Of a stretch of DNA of 37,127 nt, positions 16,244 through 24,495 are shown piece after piece. Below the pieces are notes generated by a model. That model saw only the letters and a program-made list of their open reading frames with translations. It was not told where the DNA came from and made no database searches. This DNA comes from Bacillota bacterium. GTDB taxonomy: Bacteria; Bacillota; Clostridia; Lachnospirales; Lachnospiraceae. A program made the position numbers and the translations under genes. The number at the start of each line of letters is the position of its first letter. Position 1 is the stretch's first letter. The stretch spans positions 1 to 37,127 of the forward strand of contig JAEWMT010000020.1 in assembly GCA_023393095.1 (NCBI GenBank), written 5' to 3'.

Positions 16244-16640
16244 CCCGATATCCTCTTACATTTAACATTTTTCGTTTTAATATTTTAATTTTACAGCAAG
16301 GCTTCAATATAATGCTTTTAACAAGATATTATACTCTAACGATTTTTTAAGATGGTATTAAGTTATAATAATTACTACTAGGTATATCCATATATGTATA
16401 AGTATATGATAATACAGGAAAGTTTATATATCAAACATTAAAGTTAAATAATGGTAATAATAGAAATTGTATTAAAATTTAATAAAATAGATTCAAATTA
16501 ATATTTAATAATATAGCTATTCATTTCAAATTTTAATATTAAATATCTGCATTATATAGACTGCCTCTAGTTTTTTCGAGGCGTATTTTTTTATGGTGTT
16601 AAAATTCGTGAGGACCCTATATTCGAGATTATCACCTTTT
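16244..16640. other. AT-rich gap upstream of spoIIE
   Basis: No gene is visible; the stretch is extremely AT-rich with many stops on both strands. The only structured element is an isolated plus-strand terminator (16563-16593). In B. subtilis a second tRNA (Glu) occupies the corresponding position; no tRNA remnant could be recognised here. Confidence 0.5.
16563..16593 (+). terminator. Orphan plus-strand terminator
   Basis: GCCTC (16563-16567) pairs with GAGGC (16578-16582) and is followed by GTATTTTTTTT. There is no plus-strand gene before it back to the tRNA, which has its own terminator. It may end read-through, a lost gene, or a small RNA. Confidence 0.55.
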
Positions 16641-16651
16641 CTATGGAGTTC

Positions 16652-16718
16652 TTGTCAAAAAGTTTTTTGAGAAACAGGATTAAATTTGACAAAGATTTTA
16701 AAATGCCCTGCCTATAAT
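16652..16718 (+). promoter_or_regulatory. Spo0A-type promoter of spoIIE (21-bp spacer) with 0A-box-like sites
   Basis: TTGACA (16686-16691) and TATAAT (16713-16718) are consensus sigma-A elements but 21 bp apart instead of about 17. This is the known, unusual design of the B. subtilis spoIIE promoter, which needs Spo0A~P bound near the -35. Two matches to the 0A box (TTTGTCRAA) are seen: TTGTCAAAA at 16652-16660, and TTTGTCAAA on the minus strand at 16685-16693, overlapping the -35. Transcription would start near 16725, giving a 120-nt leader. Confidence 0.75.
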
Positions 16719-16845
16719 TACAACACAGTCAAGAACAGCCTGTACACTGCATGTTAGATGATTCGCACTTTTTCATATAGCAACTGAATGTTACAGAATT
16801 CTGAATAAGAACAGTTATGTACAGGAAGAAACGGGAGGAGCAAAA

Positions 16846-19134
16846 TTGAAGACTTTTAAGAAAAGGACATTACTAATCCACATCATTGGCATTATTATAG
16901 CAAGGGCATCATTTTTCGGTATGAATCCGCTCGCAATCGGATATTTTACAGCATCATATTTAGAAAATACCGGAGGAGGGCTGGCATTTGCTGCAATCTT
17001 TCTAGGGATTGCATGGGTAATGAATCCATTGCAAATTCTTAAGTATCTGCTTACCATGGTTGGAACATTGATCATGCTTCAGTCATCCTTTATTAAAAAT
17101 AGAAATATTCCCAAACCGGTCTTATATGGACTGCCATCCATTATACTTTTGATTTTCTCATTATTAGGAGCAGAAACAGGAATGGCTACATCCCAATCAA
17201 TTGCATTGGCTATCCTAGAGTCAGTTATAGCGATTGCATCTGCCGGGCTATTTAAAAATGGAATTGATTATATGGAACAGTCAGTGAAGGGCTATAAGAT
17301 GAATAATGAGCAAATGATTAGTATGGCAGTTATTGTGGCTGTATGTATCTATGCAATACCAGAATTTAATAATAATTATTTTGCGCCGCTTCAGACGGCG
17401 GTATTCTTTATCATTTTATATTTTACTTACAAATACGGAGTCGGGCAGGGAACTATAACCGGTGCGGTATGTGGCTTTGCCTTAAGCCTCAGAGGAGTTC
17501 CGATTACAGAACTCGGTATGTACACAATGATGGGAATTATACCTGCTGTTTTCAGGGAGATGGGGAGATTCCCGACGGCCTCGATCTATATCATAACAGC
17601 CGCAGTAATGGGAATCGTTAATAAGAGCATGGAACTCACCTTGAAGGATATTGGTGCTCTTGTATCAGCAGTAATCGTGTTCCTACTACTGCCTCGTAAC
17701 CTTATCTTTCGCGTGGATGCAGCTGGAGGAACGGGAAGGCAGGAGGCATTGGCTGCCCAAAATCTTAAAAAGATTGCTAAGACTAGAATGAAAATATTTT
17801 CGGAATCATTTTTAAAACTCTCCAAAACTCTTGATACGATTTCGGAGAAGCAAACAATGTTTCGACAACCCGAAATTAACAGTATCTTTGAAGATATCTC
17901 AGAAAAACTTTGCAAAAATTGTAAGAAATGTAATAAATGCTGGGAAAATGAGTTTCAGCAGACCTATCAGGCTGCCTGCTCCCTCTTTGAGACAGCGGAA
18001 AAAAAAGGAGTTGTAAATAAAGAGGATATCCCCGCTGGATTTTTAAAGGATTGCATCTGTGCAGATGAATTTGTAGCTGAGACGAACCGTGGTTTTGAAC
18101 TAGCAAAACTGAACCAGATATGGCACAGCAGAATTTCAGAGAGTAGGGAAGTAATTGCAGAGCAATTAAAGGAGGTATCCTCTGTTATTCAAGATATCAC
18201 GGGAGAAATCTATGAAGCCGTTGAAATAGCACGTTCAGAAGAGGAGAATGTTGCAAAAAGACTGAGAGCTTATCATATTATACCAAAGGAAATTACGATA
18301 TTCGAACGAGGTGACAAGAGAAAGGAAGTGTATTTGAGTGCAGCCTGTCGAGGGGCAAGATGTATTACAGCGAAGGAGGCTGCTACAATAATTTCTGATG
18401 CATTGGGGGTAAAAGTGCGGGTATCTGAGACTTCTAAGCTAGTGATATCCAAAGATTATGAGAACTTTGTTTTTGTTGAGGATACAAAATTTAAAGTACT
18501 TAACGGTGTGGCAAGAGCGATGAAGGAGTCGGTTTCCGGAGATAATTTTTCCATACTGAATCTTGAAAATGGAGAGTATATGATAGCAATATCCGATGGA
18601 ATGGGTACCGGTAAGGAAGCTAGTGATGAGAGTGAAATGGTAATGTCCTTACTAGAGCAGATGATAGAATCTGGTTTTAAGGCAGAAACAGCAATTAAAT
18701 TAATTAATTCAAGTCTTGTCCTTAAATCGGATAAACAAATCTTTTCTACAATTGATATGGGAATGATTAATTTGTTTACCGGTATGTGTGAATTTATTAA
18801 GATCGGTGCAGCGGCAACCTTCATTAAAAGGGATAATTGGGTAGAAACCATTAGTTCCACTACACTGCCAATCGGTATGTTTGGAAATGTAGATTATGAT
18901 ACGGTAACAAAAAAGCTCTATGAAGGGGATATTATCATCATGGTTACGGACGGTGTACTTGACAGCCTTCCTGCGGAGAATAAGGAGAAGGCAATGGAAC
19001 AACTGATCATGGAGATCAAAAGTAAAAATCCTCAAGAAATTGCCAATAGAATTCTAGATAAGACTTTGTCACAGAGTAAATTTGAACCGGTTGATGATAT
19101 GACTGTAATAACTGCTGGAATATGGTTAAAATAA
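16846..19134 (+). CDS. spoIIE: Stage II sporulation protein E, PP2C-type serine phosphatase
   Basis: SpoIIE sits at the asymmetric septum and dephosphorylates the anti-anti-sigma factor SpoIIAA, releasing sigma-F in the forespore. The 762-aa protein has about ten TM helices in residues 10-285. A linker follows with a cysteine cluster, CKNCKKCNKCW (Cys356, 359, 362, 365). The C-terminal PP2C domain (about 545-760) has metal-binding Asp in AISDGMGTGKEAS, IIMVTDGVLDS and VDDMTVITAG. The start is TTG 16846, after GGGAGGAG. It is preceded by a Spo0A-type promoter and followed after 155 bp by tilS; order as in B. subtilis. Confidence 0.97.
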   Translation: MKTFKKRTLLIHIIGIIIARASFFGMNPLAIGYFTASYLENTGGGLAFAAIFLGIAWVMNPLQILKYLLTMVGTLIMLQSSFIKNRNIPKPVLYGLPSIILLIFSLLGAETGMATSQSIALAILESVIAIASAGLFKNGIDYMEQSVKGYKMNNEQMISMAVIVAVCIYAIPEFNNNYFAPLQTAVFFIILYFTYKYGVGQGTITGAVCGFALSLRGVPITELGMYTMMGIIPAVFREMGRFPTASIYIITAAVMGIVNKSMELTLKDIGALVSAVIVFLLLPRNLIFRVDAAGGTGRQEALAAQNLKKIAKTRMKIFSESFLKLSKTLDTISEKQTMFRQPEINSIFEDISEKLCKNCKKCNKCWENEFQQTYQAACSLFETAEKKGVVNKEDIPAGFLKDCICADEFVAETNRGFELAKLNQIWHSRISESREVIAEQLKEVSSVIQDITGEIYEAVEIARSEEENVAKRLRAYHIIPKEITIFERGDKRKEVYLSAACRGARCITAKEAATIISDALGVKVRVSETSKLVISKDYENFVFVEDTKFKVLNGVARAMKESVSGDNFSILNLENGEYMIAISDGMGTGKEASDESEMVMSLLEQMIESGFKAETAIKLINSSLVLKSDKQIFSTIDMGMINLFTGMCEFIKIGAAATFIKRDNWVETISSTTLPIGMFGNVDYDTVTKKLYEGDIIIMVTDGVLDSLPAENKEKAMEQLIMEIKSKNPQEIANRILDKTLSQSKFEPVDDMTVITAGIWLK

Positions 19135-19289
19135 GATAAAATAGAAAAATTAATTGAAATATAAGTAATTAAGGGTTAGAATATTATTGATATTAATAGC
19201 ATTCTTAGACATTACTGCCAAGTCTAAACATTATTATGACATAGGCATGTATTAGACGATAATGCTCATATTATAAAGATAGGATAATA

Positions 19290-20732
19290 ATGTTAACTAA
19301 AGCATGGGATTACATCAAAGCGAATAAAATGATAGAAAAGGGAGATAGGATTGTCATAGGTGTATCAGGTGGTGCCGATTCTGTCTGCCTTTTGTATGTG
19401 CTTGCAGAAGGCTGTAGGGAATATAATTTGGCATTAAATGTAGTTCATATTAATCACGGTATTCGTGGTAAAGAAGCAGTAGAGGATGAACTATTTGTCA
19501 AAGAATTATGCAATGTACTAAATGTTGATTTTTATAGTTTTTCTTATGATGTAAGAAAAATAGCAAAAGAAGAGAGCATTTCGGAAGAAGAAGCAGGAAG
19601 AAAAGTCCGTTATAAGGCTTTTTCGGAAATATGTCATACAAAACAGTGTAATAAAATAGCAATTGCACATAATAAAAATGATAATGCCGAAACAGTTTTA
19701 TTTCATCTATTCCGGGGAACCGGAATGAAAGGGCTGTCAGGCATAGAACCAAAACGGATGGAAACCACAGATTTTGGTGAAGTAACGATTATCCGTCCGC
19801 TGCTGGATTGTAGCCGAATGGAGATTGAAGAAGTTTTAAGAAAAAAGGAAATCACTTATCGAACCGATTCAACAAATCTTACGGATGATTACAGCAGAAA
19901 TAAAATCCGTAACAAAATATTAGCTTATGCCGTAAAGGAAATCAATTCCGGAGCTGTGGAAAATATTGCAGGAGCAGCAACATATTTAAGAGAAGCGAAG
20001 GACTATATAGAAGCAGATATCATTAAATATTATCAAGAACTGGTAGAAGAGAATGATCACACCTTTCAATTTTCTATTAGTGAAATGAAGAACCGGCATC
20101 CGGCGATCCAAAAGGGTATTATCTTTCAGATAATGGAGAATCTTGCGAAAAGACGTAAAGACTTGGAGGCAAAGCACGTAGAAGCGGTTCTATCCTTATT
20201 TGATAAACAAGTAGGGAGATGTGTGCATTTACCCTATGGAATGATTGCTGAACGAGGATATCAACAGATTAAACTGTATCACATAGATAGATTAACTTGT
20301 GAAAATTCGGATTCGTTCAAGGAGATCCCAATTATTATTCCTGGGAAGACAATCGTCACACAAAAATGTAAGATAATTGAAACCGAACGGATGAATTATA
20401 AAAATAATCTTCCTATACCGAAAAGTAGTTGTGTGAAGTGGTTTGATTATGATAAAATAGAAAATGCTGTTGTAATAAGAACCAGAAAAGAAGGAGATTA
20501 TATTCAGATTAACCGTTCTGGCGGCAGTAAGAAATTAAAGGATTATTTTATTGATCATAAAGTACCCAGAAAGCTTAGAGATAGTCTACTTCTTATCGCA
20601 GATGGCAGTCATATTATGTGGATTATAGGTGATGAGAACCGAATGAGTGAAAGATATAAAGTGGATGAAGATACCACAGAAGTACTATTGATCAAAATGT
20701 TTGATTTGGAGGACAGCGTTGATGACAGATAA
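19290..20732 (+). CDS. tilS: tRNA(Ile)-lysidine synthase
   Basis: TilS attaches lysine to C34 of tRNA-Ile2 (CAU), changing its codon reading from AUG to AUA and its charging from Met to Ile. The 480-aa protein has the PP-loop ATP-pyrophosphatase signature VSGGADS (residues 25-31), the substrate-binding stretch RKVRYKAF...HNKNDNAETVLFHLFRGTG, and a C-terminal domain (about 385-475) with RTRKEGDYIQINRSGGSKKLKDYF. It is of the long type with N- and C-terminal extensions. The start ATG 19290 has a modest GATAGGA site. The end overlaps hpt by 11 nt, so expression is coupled. Confidence 0.96.
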   Translation: MLTKAWDYIKANKMIEKGDRIVIGVSGGADSVCLLYVLAEGCREYNLALNVVHINHGIRGKEAVEDELFVKELCNVLNVDFYSFSYDVRKIAKEESISEEEAGRKVRYKAFSEICHTKQCNKIAIAHNKNDNAETVLFHLFRGTGMKGLSGIEPKRMETTDFGEVTIIRPLLDCSRMEIEEVLRKKEITYRTDSTNLTDDYSRNKIRNKILAYAVKEINSGAVENIAGAATYLREAKDYIEADIIKYYQELVEENDHTFQFSISEMKNRHPAIQKGIIFQIMENLAKRRKDLEAKHVEAVLSLFDKQVGRCVHLPYGMIAERGYQQIKLYHIDRLTCENSDSFKEIPIIIPGKTIVTQKCKIIETERMNYKNNLPIPKSSCVKWFDYDKIENAVVIRTRKEGDYIQINRSGGSKKLKDYFIDHKVPRKLRDSLLLIADGSHIMWIIGDENRMSERYKVDEDTTEVLLIKMFDLEDSVDDR

Positions 20733-21243
20733 AGTGAAGGTCTTGATATCCGAGGATAAGGTAAACCATAGAATAAAGGAAATGGCAGAAGAAATAAGTA
20801 AGGAATTTGAAGGAAAAAGTATTCATCTAATCTGTATTTTAAAGGGCAGTGTATTTTTTACCTGCGAACTTGCAAAAAGGCTTACCATACCGGCAACAAT
20901 AGACTTTATGTCGGTTTCAAGCTACGGTAGTGAGACGGTAAGCTCGGGTAGAGTGCGTATTTTAAAAGATTTGGATGAATCAATTCAGGGAAAGAATGTT
21001 TTAATTATTGAGGATATTATCGACTCAGGCAAAACCTTATCCTATCTTAAGGATTTATTGGCAGCCAGAGCTCCTGAAAGTCTGTCTATTTGTACTTTAC
21101 TTGATAAACCTGATCGTAGGGAGATTAATGTTGATGTAAATTATGTCGGCTTTGTGATACCGGATGAATTTGTAGTAGGTTACGGTCTGGATTTTAATCA
21201 GTACTACAGAAACCTGCCTTATGTAGGTTTTATTGAGCAGTAA
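20722..21243 (+). CDS. hpt: Hypoxanthine phosphoribosyltransferase
   Basis: Hpt (HprT) salvages hypoxanthine and guanine with PRPP to IMP and GMP. The 173-aa product shows LICILKGSVFFTCEL, the flexible-loop region MSVSSYGSETVSSG, and the PRPP-binding motif VLIIEDIIDSGKTL, ending with the family's YRNLPYVGFIE. ATG 20722 follows TTGGAGGA inside the tilS gene (overlap of 11 nt). The tilS-hpt-ftsH order is widely conserved; in B. subtilis TilS and HprT also cooperate to activate ftsH transcription. Confidence 0.97.
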   Translation: MTDKVKVLISEDKVNHRIKEMAEEISKEFEGKSIHLICILKGSVFFTCELAKRLTIPATIDFMSVSSYGSETVSSGRVRILKDLDESIQGKNVLIIEDIIDSGKTLSYLKDLLAARAPESLSICTLLDKPDRREINVDVNYVGFVIPDEFVVGYGLDFNQYYRNLPYVGFIEQ

Positions 21244-21346
21244 TCTATCTGAAAGCAAAGCGGATAATTAAATATAATTTTTATAAAGCTAGGTTATCGT
21301 ATGTTTATATAACCGGTGATTATAGGATGTTTAAGGAGGTTGTTTA

Positions 21347-23173
21347 GTGAGAAAACAGATGAAGGGATATGGCTGGTATATCATCATTCTGCTGATTGTT
21401 GTTGGGGCGTATTACTTATCTAGTAATATTGATTTAAAGAACACGGATGCATATTCAAGAGGCCAGATGTTACAAGACCTGAAGGAAGACAAAATCGAAA
21501 AAATTGATGTTTACATGAATCAGGAGGTTCCAACGGGAGAAATAACTGTAACTACAAAGGATGGTAAGGAAAAATCCTTTGTAGTATCCGACGTTAACGA
21601 GATCCAAAAAATAGCCTATGAGTATAATATAGATCCTAAAACTCATAAAATTAATAAACCAAGCTGGATCTTAACCTCGGTTTTACCATATGTTCTGGTG
21701 TTTATCATAATAATTGTTTTATTTACCTTCCTATCCAACCAGGCAGCAGTCGGAGGCGGGAACAGTAAAGTTATGAATTTCGGTAAAAGCCGAGCCAAGA
21801 TGACTACGGAGGATAACAAAACCACTACCTTTAAAAATGTCGCAGGCCTAGACGAAGAGAAGGAAGAACTTAAGGAAATTGTAGATTTCCTGAAATCTCC
21901 GAAAAAGTATATACAGGTCGGAGCCAGAATCCCCAAGGGTGTTCTGCTGGTCGGACCTCCAGGAACAGGTAAAACCTTGCTAGGCAAGGCTGTAGCTGGT
22001 GAAGCCGGCGTTCCCTTTTTCTCCATCTCCGGTTCCGATTTCGTTGAAATGTTTGTTGGTGTCGGTGCTTCCAGAGTAAGGGATCTGTTTGAAGAAGCCA
22101 AGAAAAATTCTCCTTGTATCGTCTTTATTGATGAAATTGATGCTGTGGCAAGACGAAGAGGAACCGGTATGGGTGGCGGCCATGATGAAAGAGAACAGAC
22201 CCTCAATCAGCTACTTGTTGAGATGGATGGTTTTGGAGTGAACGAAGGTATCATCGTAATGGCAGCAACAAACCGTGTAGATATACTAGATCCTGCGATC
22301 TTAAGGCCGGGACGTTTTGATCGAAAGGTTACAGTAGGCCGTCCGGATGTAAAGGGTCGTGAAGAGATTCTTCAAGTACATGCAAAGGGTAAACCGTTAG
22401 GCGATGATGTTGATTTAAAACAGGTCGCTCAGACAACTGCAGGTTTCACCGGTGCAGATCTTGAAAATCTGTTGAATGAAGCAGCAATCGGTGCTGCAAG
22501 GGATGACAGAAGCTTTGTTAACAGCGAAGATATTAAGAAAGCCTTTATTAAAGTTGGAATAGGTACCGAGAAGAAGAGTAAGGTCGTAACCGAGAAAGAA
22601 AAGAAAATCACGGCTTATCATGAAGCCGGTCATGCTATATTATTCCATAAACTTCCCGACGTAGGACCCGTATATACAATTTCCATCATACCGACCGGTA
22701 ATGGAGCAGCCGGTTTCACCATGCCGCTTCCGGAAAAGGATGAGATGTTTAATACGAAGGGAAGGATGAAACAGGATATCATTGTTGATCTTGCCGGAAG
22801 AGCAGCGGAGGAGCTTATCTTTGATGATATTACGACAGGAGCTTCCCAGGATATCAAGGTTGCTACCAAAACAGCAAGGGCAATGATAACGCGTTACGGT
22901 TTCTCCGATGTAGTTGGTATGGTAAATTACGATAACGACGATGATGAAGTATTTATCGGTAGAGATTTGGCACATACCAGAAGCTATAGTGAAAATGTAG
23001 CGAACCGGATTGATGATGAGGTTAGAAAAATTATTGATGAATGCTATTCGGAAGCAAAACGTATTCTGAATGAAAATAAAAATGTTTTAGAGGCATGCGC
23101 GAAGCTATTGATTGAAAAGGAACGAATTACAAGGGAAGAATTTGAAGCATTATTCGACGTTGCAACGTTATAA
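21347..23173 (+). CDS. ftsH: ATP-dependent zinc metalloprotease FtsH
   Basis: FtsH is a hexameric membrane AAA+ protease that degrades misassembled membrane proteins and regulators; in Bacillus it also promotes sporulation. The 608-aa protein has TM1 (residues 8-24), an extracytoplasmic domain, TM2 (108-130), Walker A GPPGTGKT (203-210), Walker B IVFIDEID (258-265), the second region of homology ILRPGRFDR, and zinc motif HEAGH (425-429). The start is GTG 21347, after a perfect AAGGAGG. A GGTTAT/ATAACC hairpin lies about 40 bp upstream. The gene ends 177 bp before a terminator. Confidence 0.98.
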   Translation: MRKQMKGYGWYIIILLIVVGAYYLSSNIDLKNTDAYSRGQMLQDLKEDKIEKIDVYMNQEVPTGEITVTTKDGKEKSFVVSDVNEIQKIAYEYNIDPKTHKINKPSWILTSVLPYVLVFIIIIVLFTFLSNQAAVGGGNSKVMNFGKSRAKMTTEDNKTTTFKNVAGLDEEKEELKEIVDFLKSPKKYIQVGARIPKGVLLVGPPGTGKTLLGKAVAGEAGVPFFSISGSDFVEMFVGVGASRVRDLFEEAKKNSPCIVFIDEIDAVARRRGTGMGGGHDEREQTLNQLLVEMDGFGVNEGIIVMAATNRVDILDPAILRPGRFDRKVTVGRPDVKGREEILQVHAKGKPLGDDVDLKQVAQTTAGFTGADLENLLNEAAIGAARDDRSFVNSEDIKKAFIKVGIGTEKKSKVVTEKEKKITAYHEAGHAILFHKLPDVGPVYTISIIPTGNGAAGFTMPLPEKDEMFNTKGRMKQDIIVDLAGRAAEELIFDDITTGASQDIKVATKTARAMITRYGFSDVVGMVNYDNDDDEVFIGRDLAHTRSYSENVANRIDDEVRKIIDECYSEAKRILNENKNVLEACAKLLIEKERITREEFEALFDVATL

Positions 23174-23349
23174 AACGTATTATAATGGATTATAATGTAA
23201 AAGTTTGTGCATTTTAACGAAAAAAGAGCGAATAAACTGTAAAGTTTGTGCACACTTATTTTGGACACCATGCTATACTATCATTGTAAACCCCAATACA
23301 TTATATAGTTTTTGCTACCCCCCCATAAGTAACAAAAATACCTTCTCCG
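23174..23349. other. ftsH 3' region with paired direct repeats
   Basis: No gene is seen. The 11-mer AAGTTTGTGCA occurs at 23201-23211 and 23242-23252, each preceded by TGTA, and the second runs into GTGCAC. The purpose is unknown; this may be part of a long ftsH 3' untranslated region. A plus-strand frame from 23205 has no ribosome site and no recognisable protein. Confidence 0.4.
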
Positions 23350-23380
23350 AAAAAGGACAGTCCCATAACTGTCCTTTTTT
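23350..23380 (+). terminator. Rho-independent terminator downstream of ftsH
   Basis: AAAAAGGACAGT (23350-23361) pairs perfectly with ACTGTCCTTTTT (23368-23379) around a 6-nt loop, followed by one more T. A typical strong terminator, closing the spoIIE/tilS-hpt-ftsH region. Confidence 0.9.
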
Positions 23381-23658
23381 AATGAAAAAAAGCCTTATAA
23401 TTAATAAATCGGATATTACTTATATCCAAAATTCCAGAAATACACAATCGTGTTGCCAAAAAACCCCTTAAATCCAAAAAAGTTTATTAATGTTGTATAA
23501 TTACATGATTTTGAAATTAACAAATACAACATAAAGAATTGATTTTACTGGCTTTTTGCCTAAAGCCTCCGGTGGATGTACACTCGTTTCATTCAGCGCT
23601 TGAAGGTTTATATAATAAAGAGAGTTTATGTGTCAAAATTCATTCATAAATTAACGCA
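23381..23658. other. Non-coding stretch with possible promoter for the hairpin element
   Basis: No ORF of note. A small GGCTTT/AAAGCC hairpin lies near 23550-23567. A TATAAT box (23611-23616) with a weak TTTCAT -35 candidate at 23587-23592 (18-bp spacer) could start a transcript near 23622, upstream of the large inverted repeat. Confidence 0.35.
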
Positions 23659-23839
23659 ATGAATATGAGTGCATATATATAAAGATGCGAAGACCGGCTG
23701 AAAGCGGTTGAATTTTCTTTCGTTTAAGACTCAGTAAAATGCGAGCAGCTGCGAACATTTTATATCTCTGAGGCTTAATAAGAAAGTTACCGCTTGAAGG
23801 AAAGGCGAGTCATCTTTATATATATGCACTCATATTCAT
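23659..23839. ncRNA. 181-nt rod-like hairpin: candidate structured RNA or MITE-like element
   Basis: The outer arms 23659-23687 and 23811-23839 are perfect 29-bp inverted copies, starting ATGAATATGAGTGC. Inside, nested pairings continue: AAGCGGT (23702-23708) with ACCGCTT (23789-23795), TTTCTT with AAGAAA, TTAAG with CTTAA, CTCAG with CTGAG, and TAAAATG with CATTTTA closing a 14-nt loop. Between the outer stem and the next helix is a purine-rich internal loop of about 14 by 15 nt. An alternative local hairpin, ACCG-CGGT (23692-23708), would compete with the AAGCGGT pairing. No ORF and no obvious target-site duplication is present. The strand, expression and function are unknown; 6S-like RNA, another unassigned RNA class and a MITE all remain possible. 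Confidence 0.5.
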
Positions 23840-23962
23840 CTTCACAAACATAAATCAAATTAATGGCAAACAAGTAGAGTTAATGCCAACTGTTCAGAAT
23901 TGCAATATTCTTTTAAGGATATGCGTATACTTAAATTAGATGTAGCGCGTACATTTCAATAT

Positions 23963-24035
23963 AAAAAACCGGGAAAGTATGAAAAGAATTTTGTAAATAT
24001 CAAAATTCTTGTACCAATACCGTCCCGGTTTTCTT
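23963..24035. terminator. Long bipartite terminator upstream of the CmpB-like gene
   Basis: AAAACCGGGA (23965-23974) pairs with TCCCGGTTTT (24023-24032), then CTT. Nested inside, AAGAATTTTG (23984-23993) pairs perfectly with CAAAATTCTT (24001-24010). It could end a transcript carrying the hairpin element, and may work in both directions because of the A-run on its left. Confidence 0.75.
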
Positions 24036-24066
24036 AAAAGACAATTGTTTTGAAAGGAATTATCAT

Positions 24067-24495
24067 ATGCTGATTGTCTATAATAGATTTATGAAATATA
24101 CGTTTCTCTTACTGTCTGGCGGATTTGCCTATGGAGGTATTGAAATATTATTCCGCGGGTACTCCCATATATCTATGTTCATTACGGGAGGTATCAGTTT
24201 TATATTGATAGGACTGTTAAATGAGGTATATTCCTGGAATATGTCATTGTTAAGCCAGATGGTAATTTCCTCTCTGATCATAACAGCAGCGGAATTTATT
24301 TCAGGTATTATTGTGAATGTCTGGCTCAAACTGAATATATGGGATTATTCCAAGATGCCATATAATTTTATGGGGCAGATATGTCTTCTATATACAAATA
24401 TATGGTTTTTATTATCACTATTTGCTATATTATTGGATGATTATCTGCGGTACTTTATGCTGAAGGAAGAAAAACCAAAATATAGAATTTTTTAA
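24067..24495 (+). CDS. CmpB-like membrane protein (putative ABC transporter permease family)
   Basis: A 142-aa protein with four predicted TM helices (residues about 10-25, 33-52, 60-85, 105-128). The signature VWLKLNIWDYSKMPYNFMGQICL is what I recall from the clostridial family annotated as putative ABC transporter permease (CmpB domain). The transport role is not established and no ATPase gene is near. ATG 24067 has GAAAGGA eight bases upstream; a second in-frame ATG at 24091 is possible. Its TAA overlaps the stop of the convergent DUF2156 gene in a shared TTAA. Confidence 0.75.
   Translation: MLIVYNRFMKYTFLLLSGGFAYGGIEILFRGYSHISMFITGGISFILIGLLNEVYSWNMSLLSQMVISSLIITAAEFISGIIVNVWLKLNIWDYSKMPYNFMGQICLLYTNIWFLLSLFAILLDDYLRYFMLKEEKPKYRIF

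Noticed and set aside
21643..22206. Long minus-strand frame opposite ftsH (187 codons), and similar frames opposite spoIIE, tilS and deoB
   Set aside because: They are mirror-frame openings caused by codon bias of well-supported genes; none has a start signal or conserved motif.
23205..23471. Plus-strand 88-codon ORF downstream of ftsH
   Set aside because: It runs straight through the strong terminator at 23350-23380, lacks a ribosome site, and has a low-complexity composition unlike a protein.
23659..23839. Reading the large hairpin as a simple bidirectional terminator
   Set aside because: The stem is far too long, has no T-run at either end, and lies away from gene ends; separate terminators already exist at 23350 and 23963.
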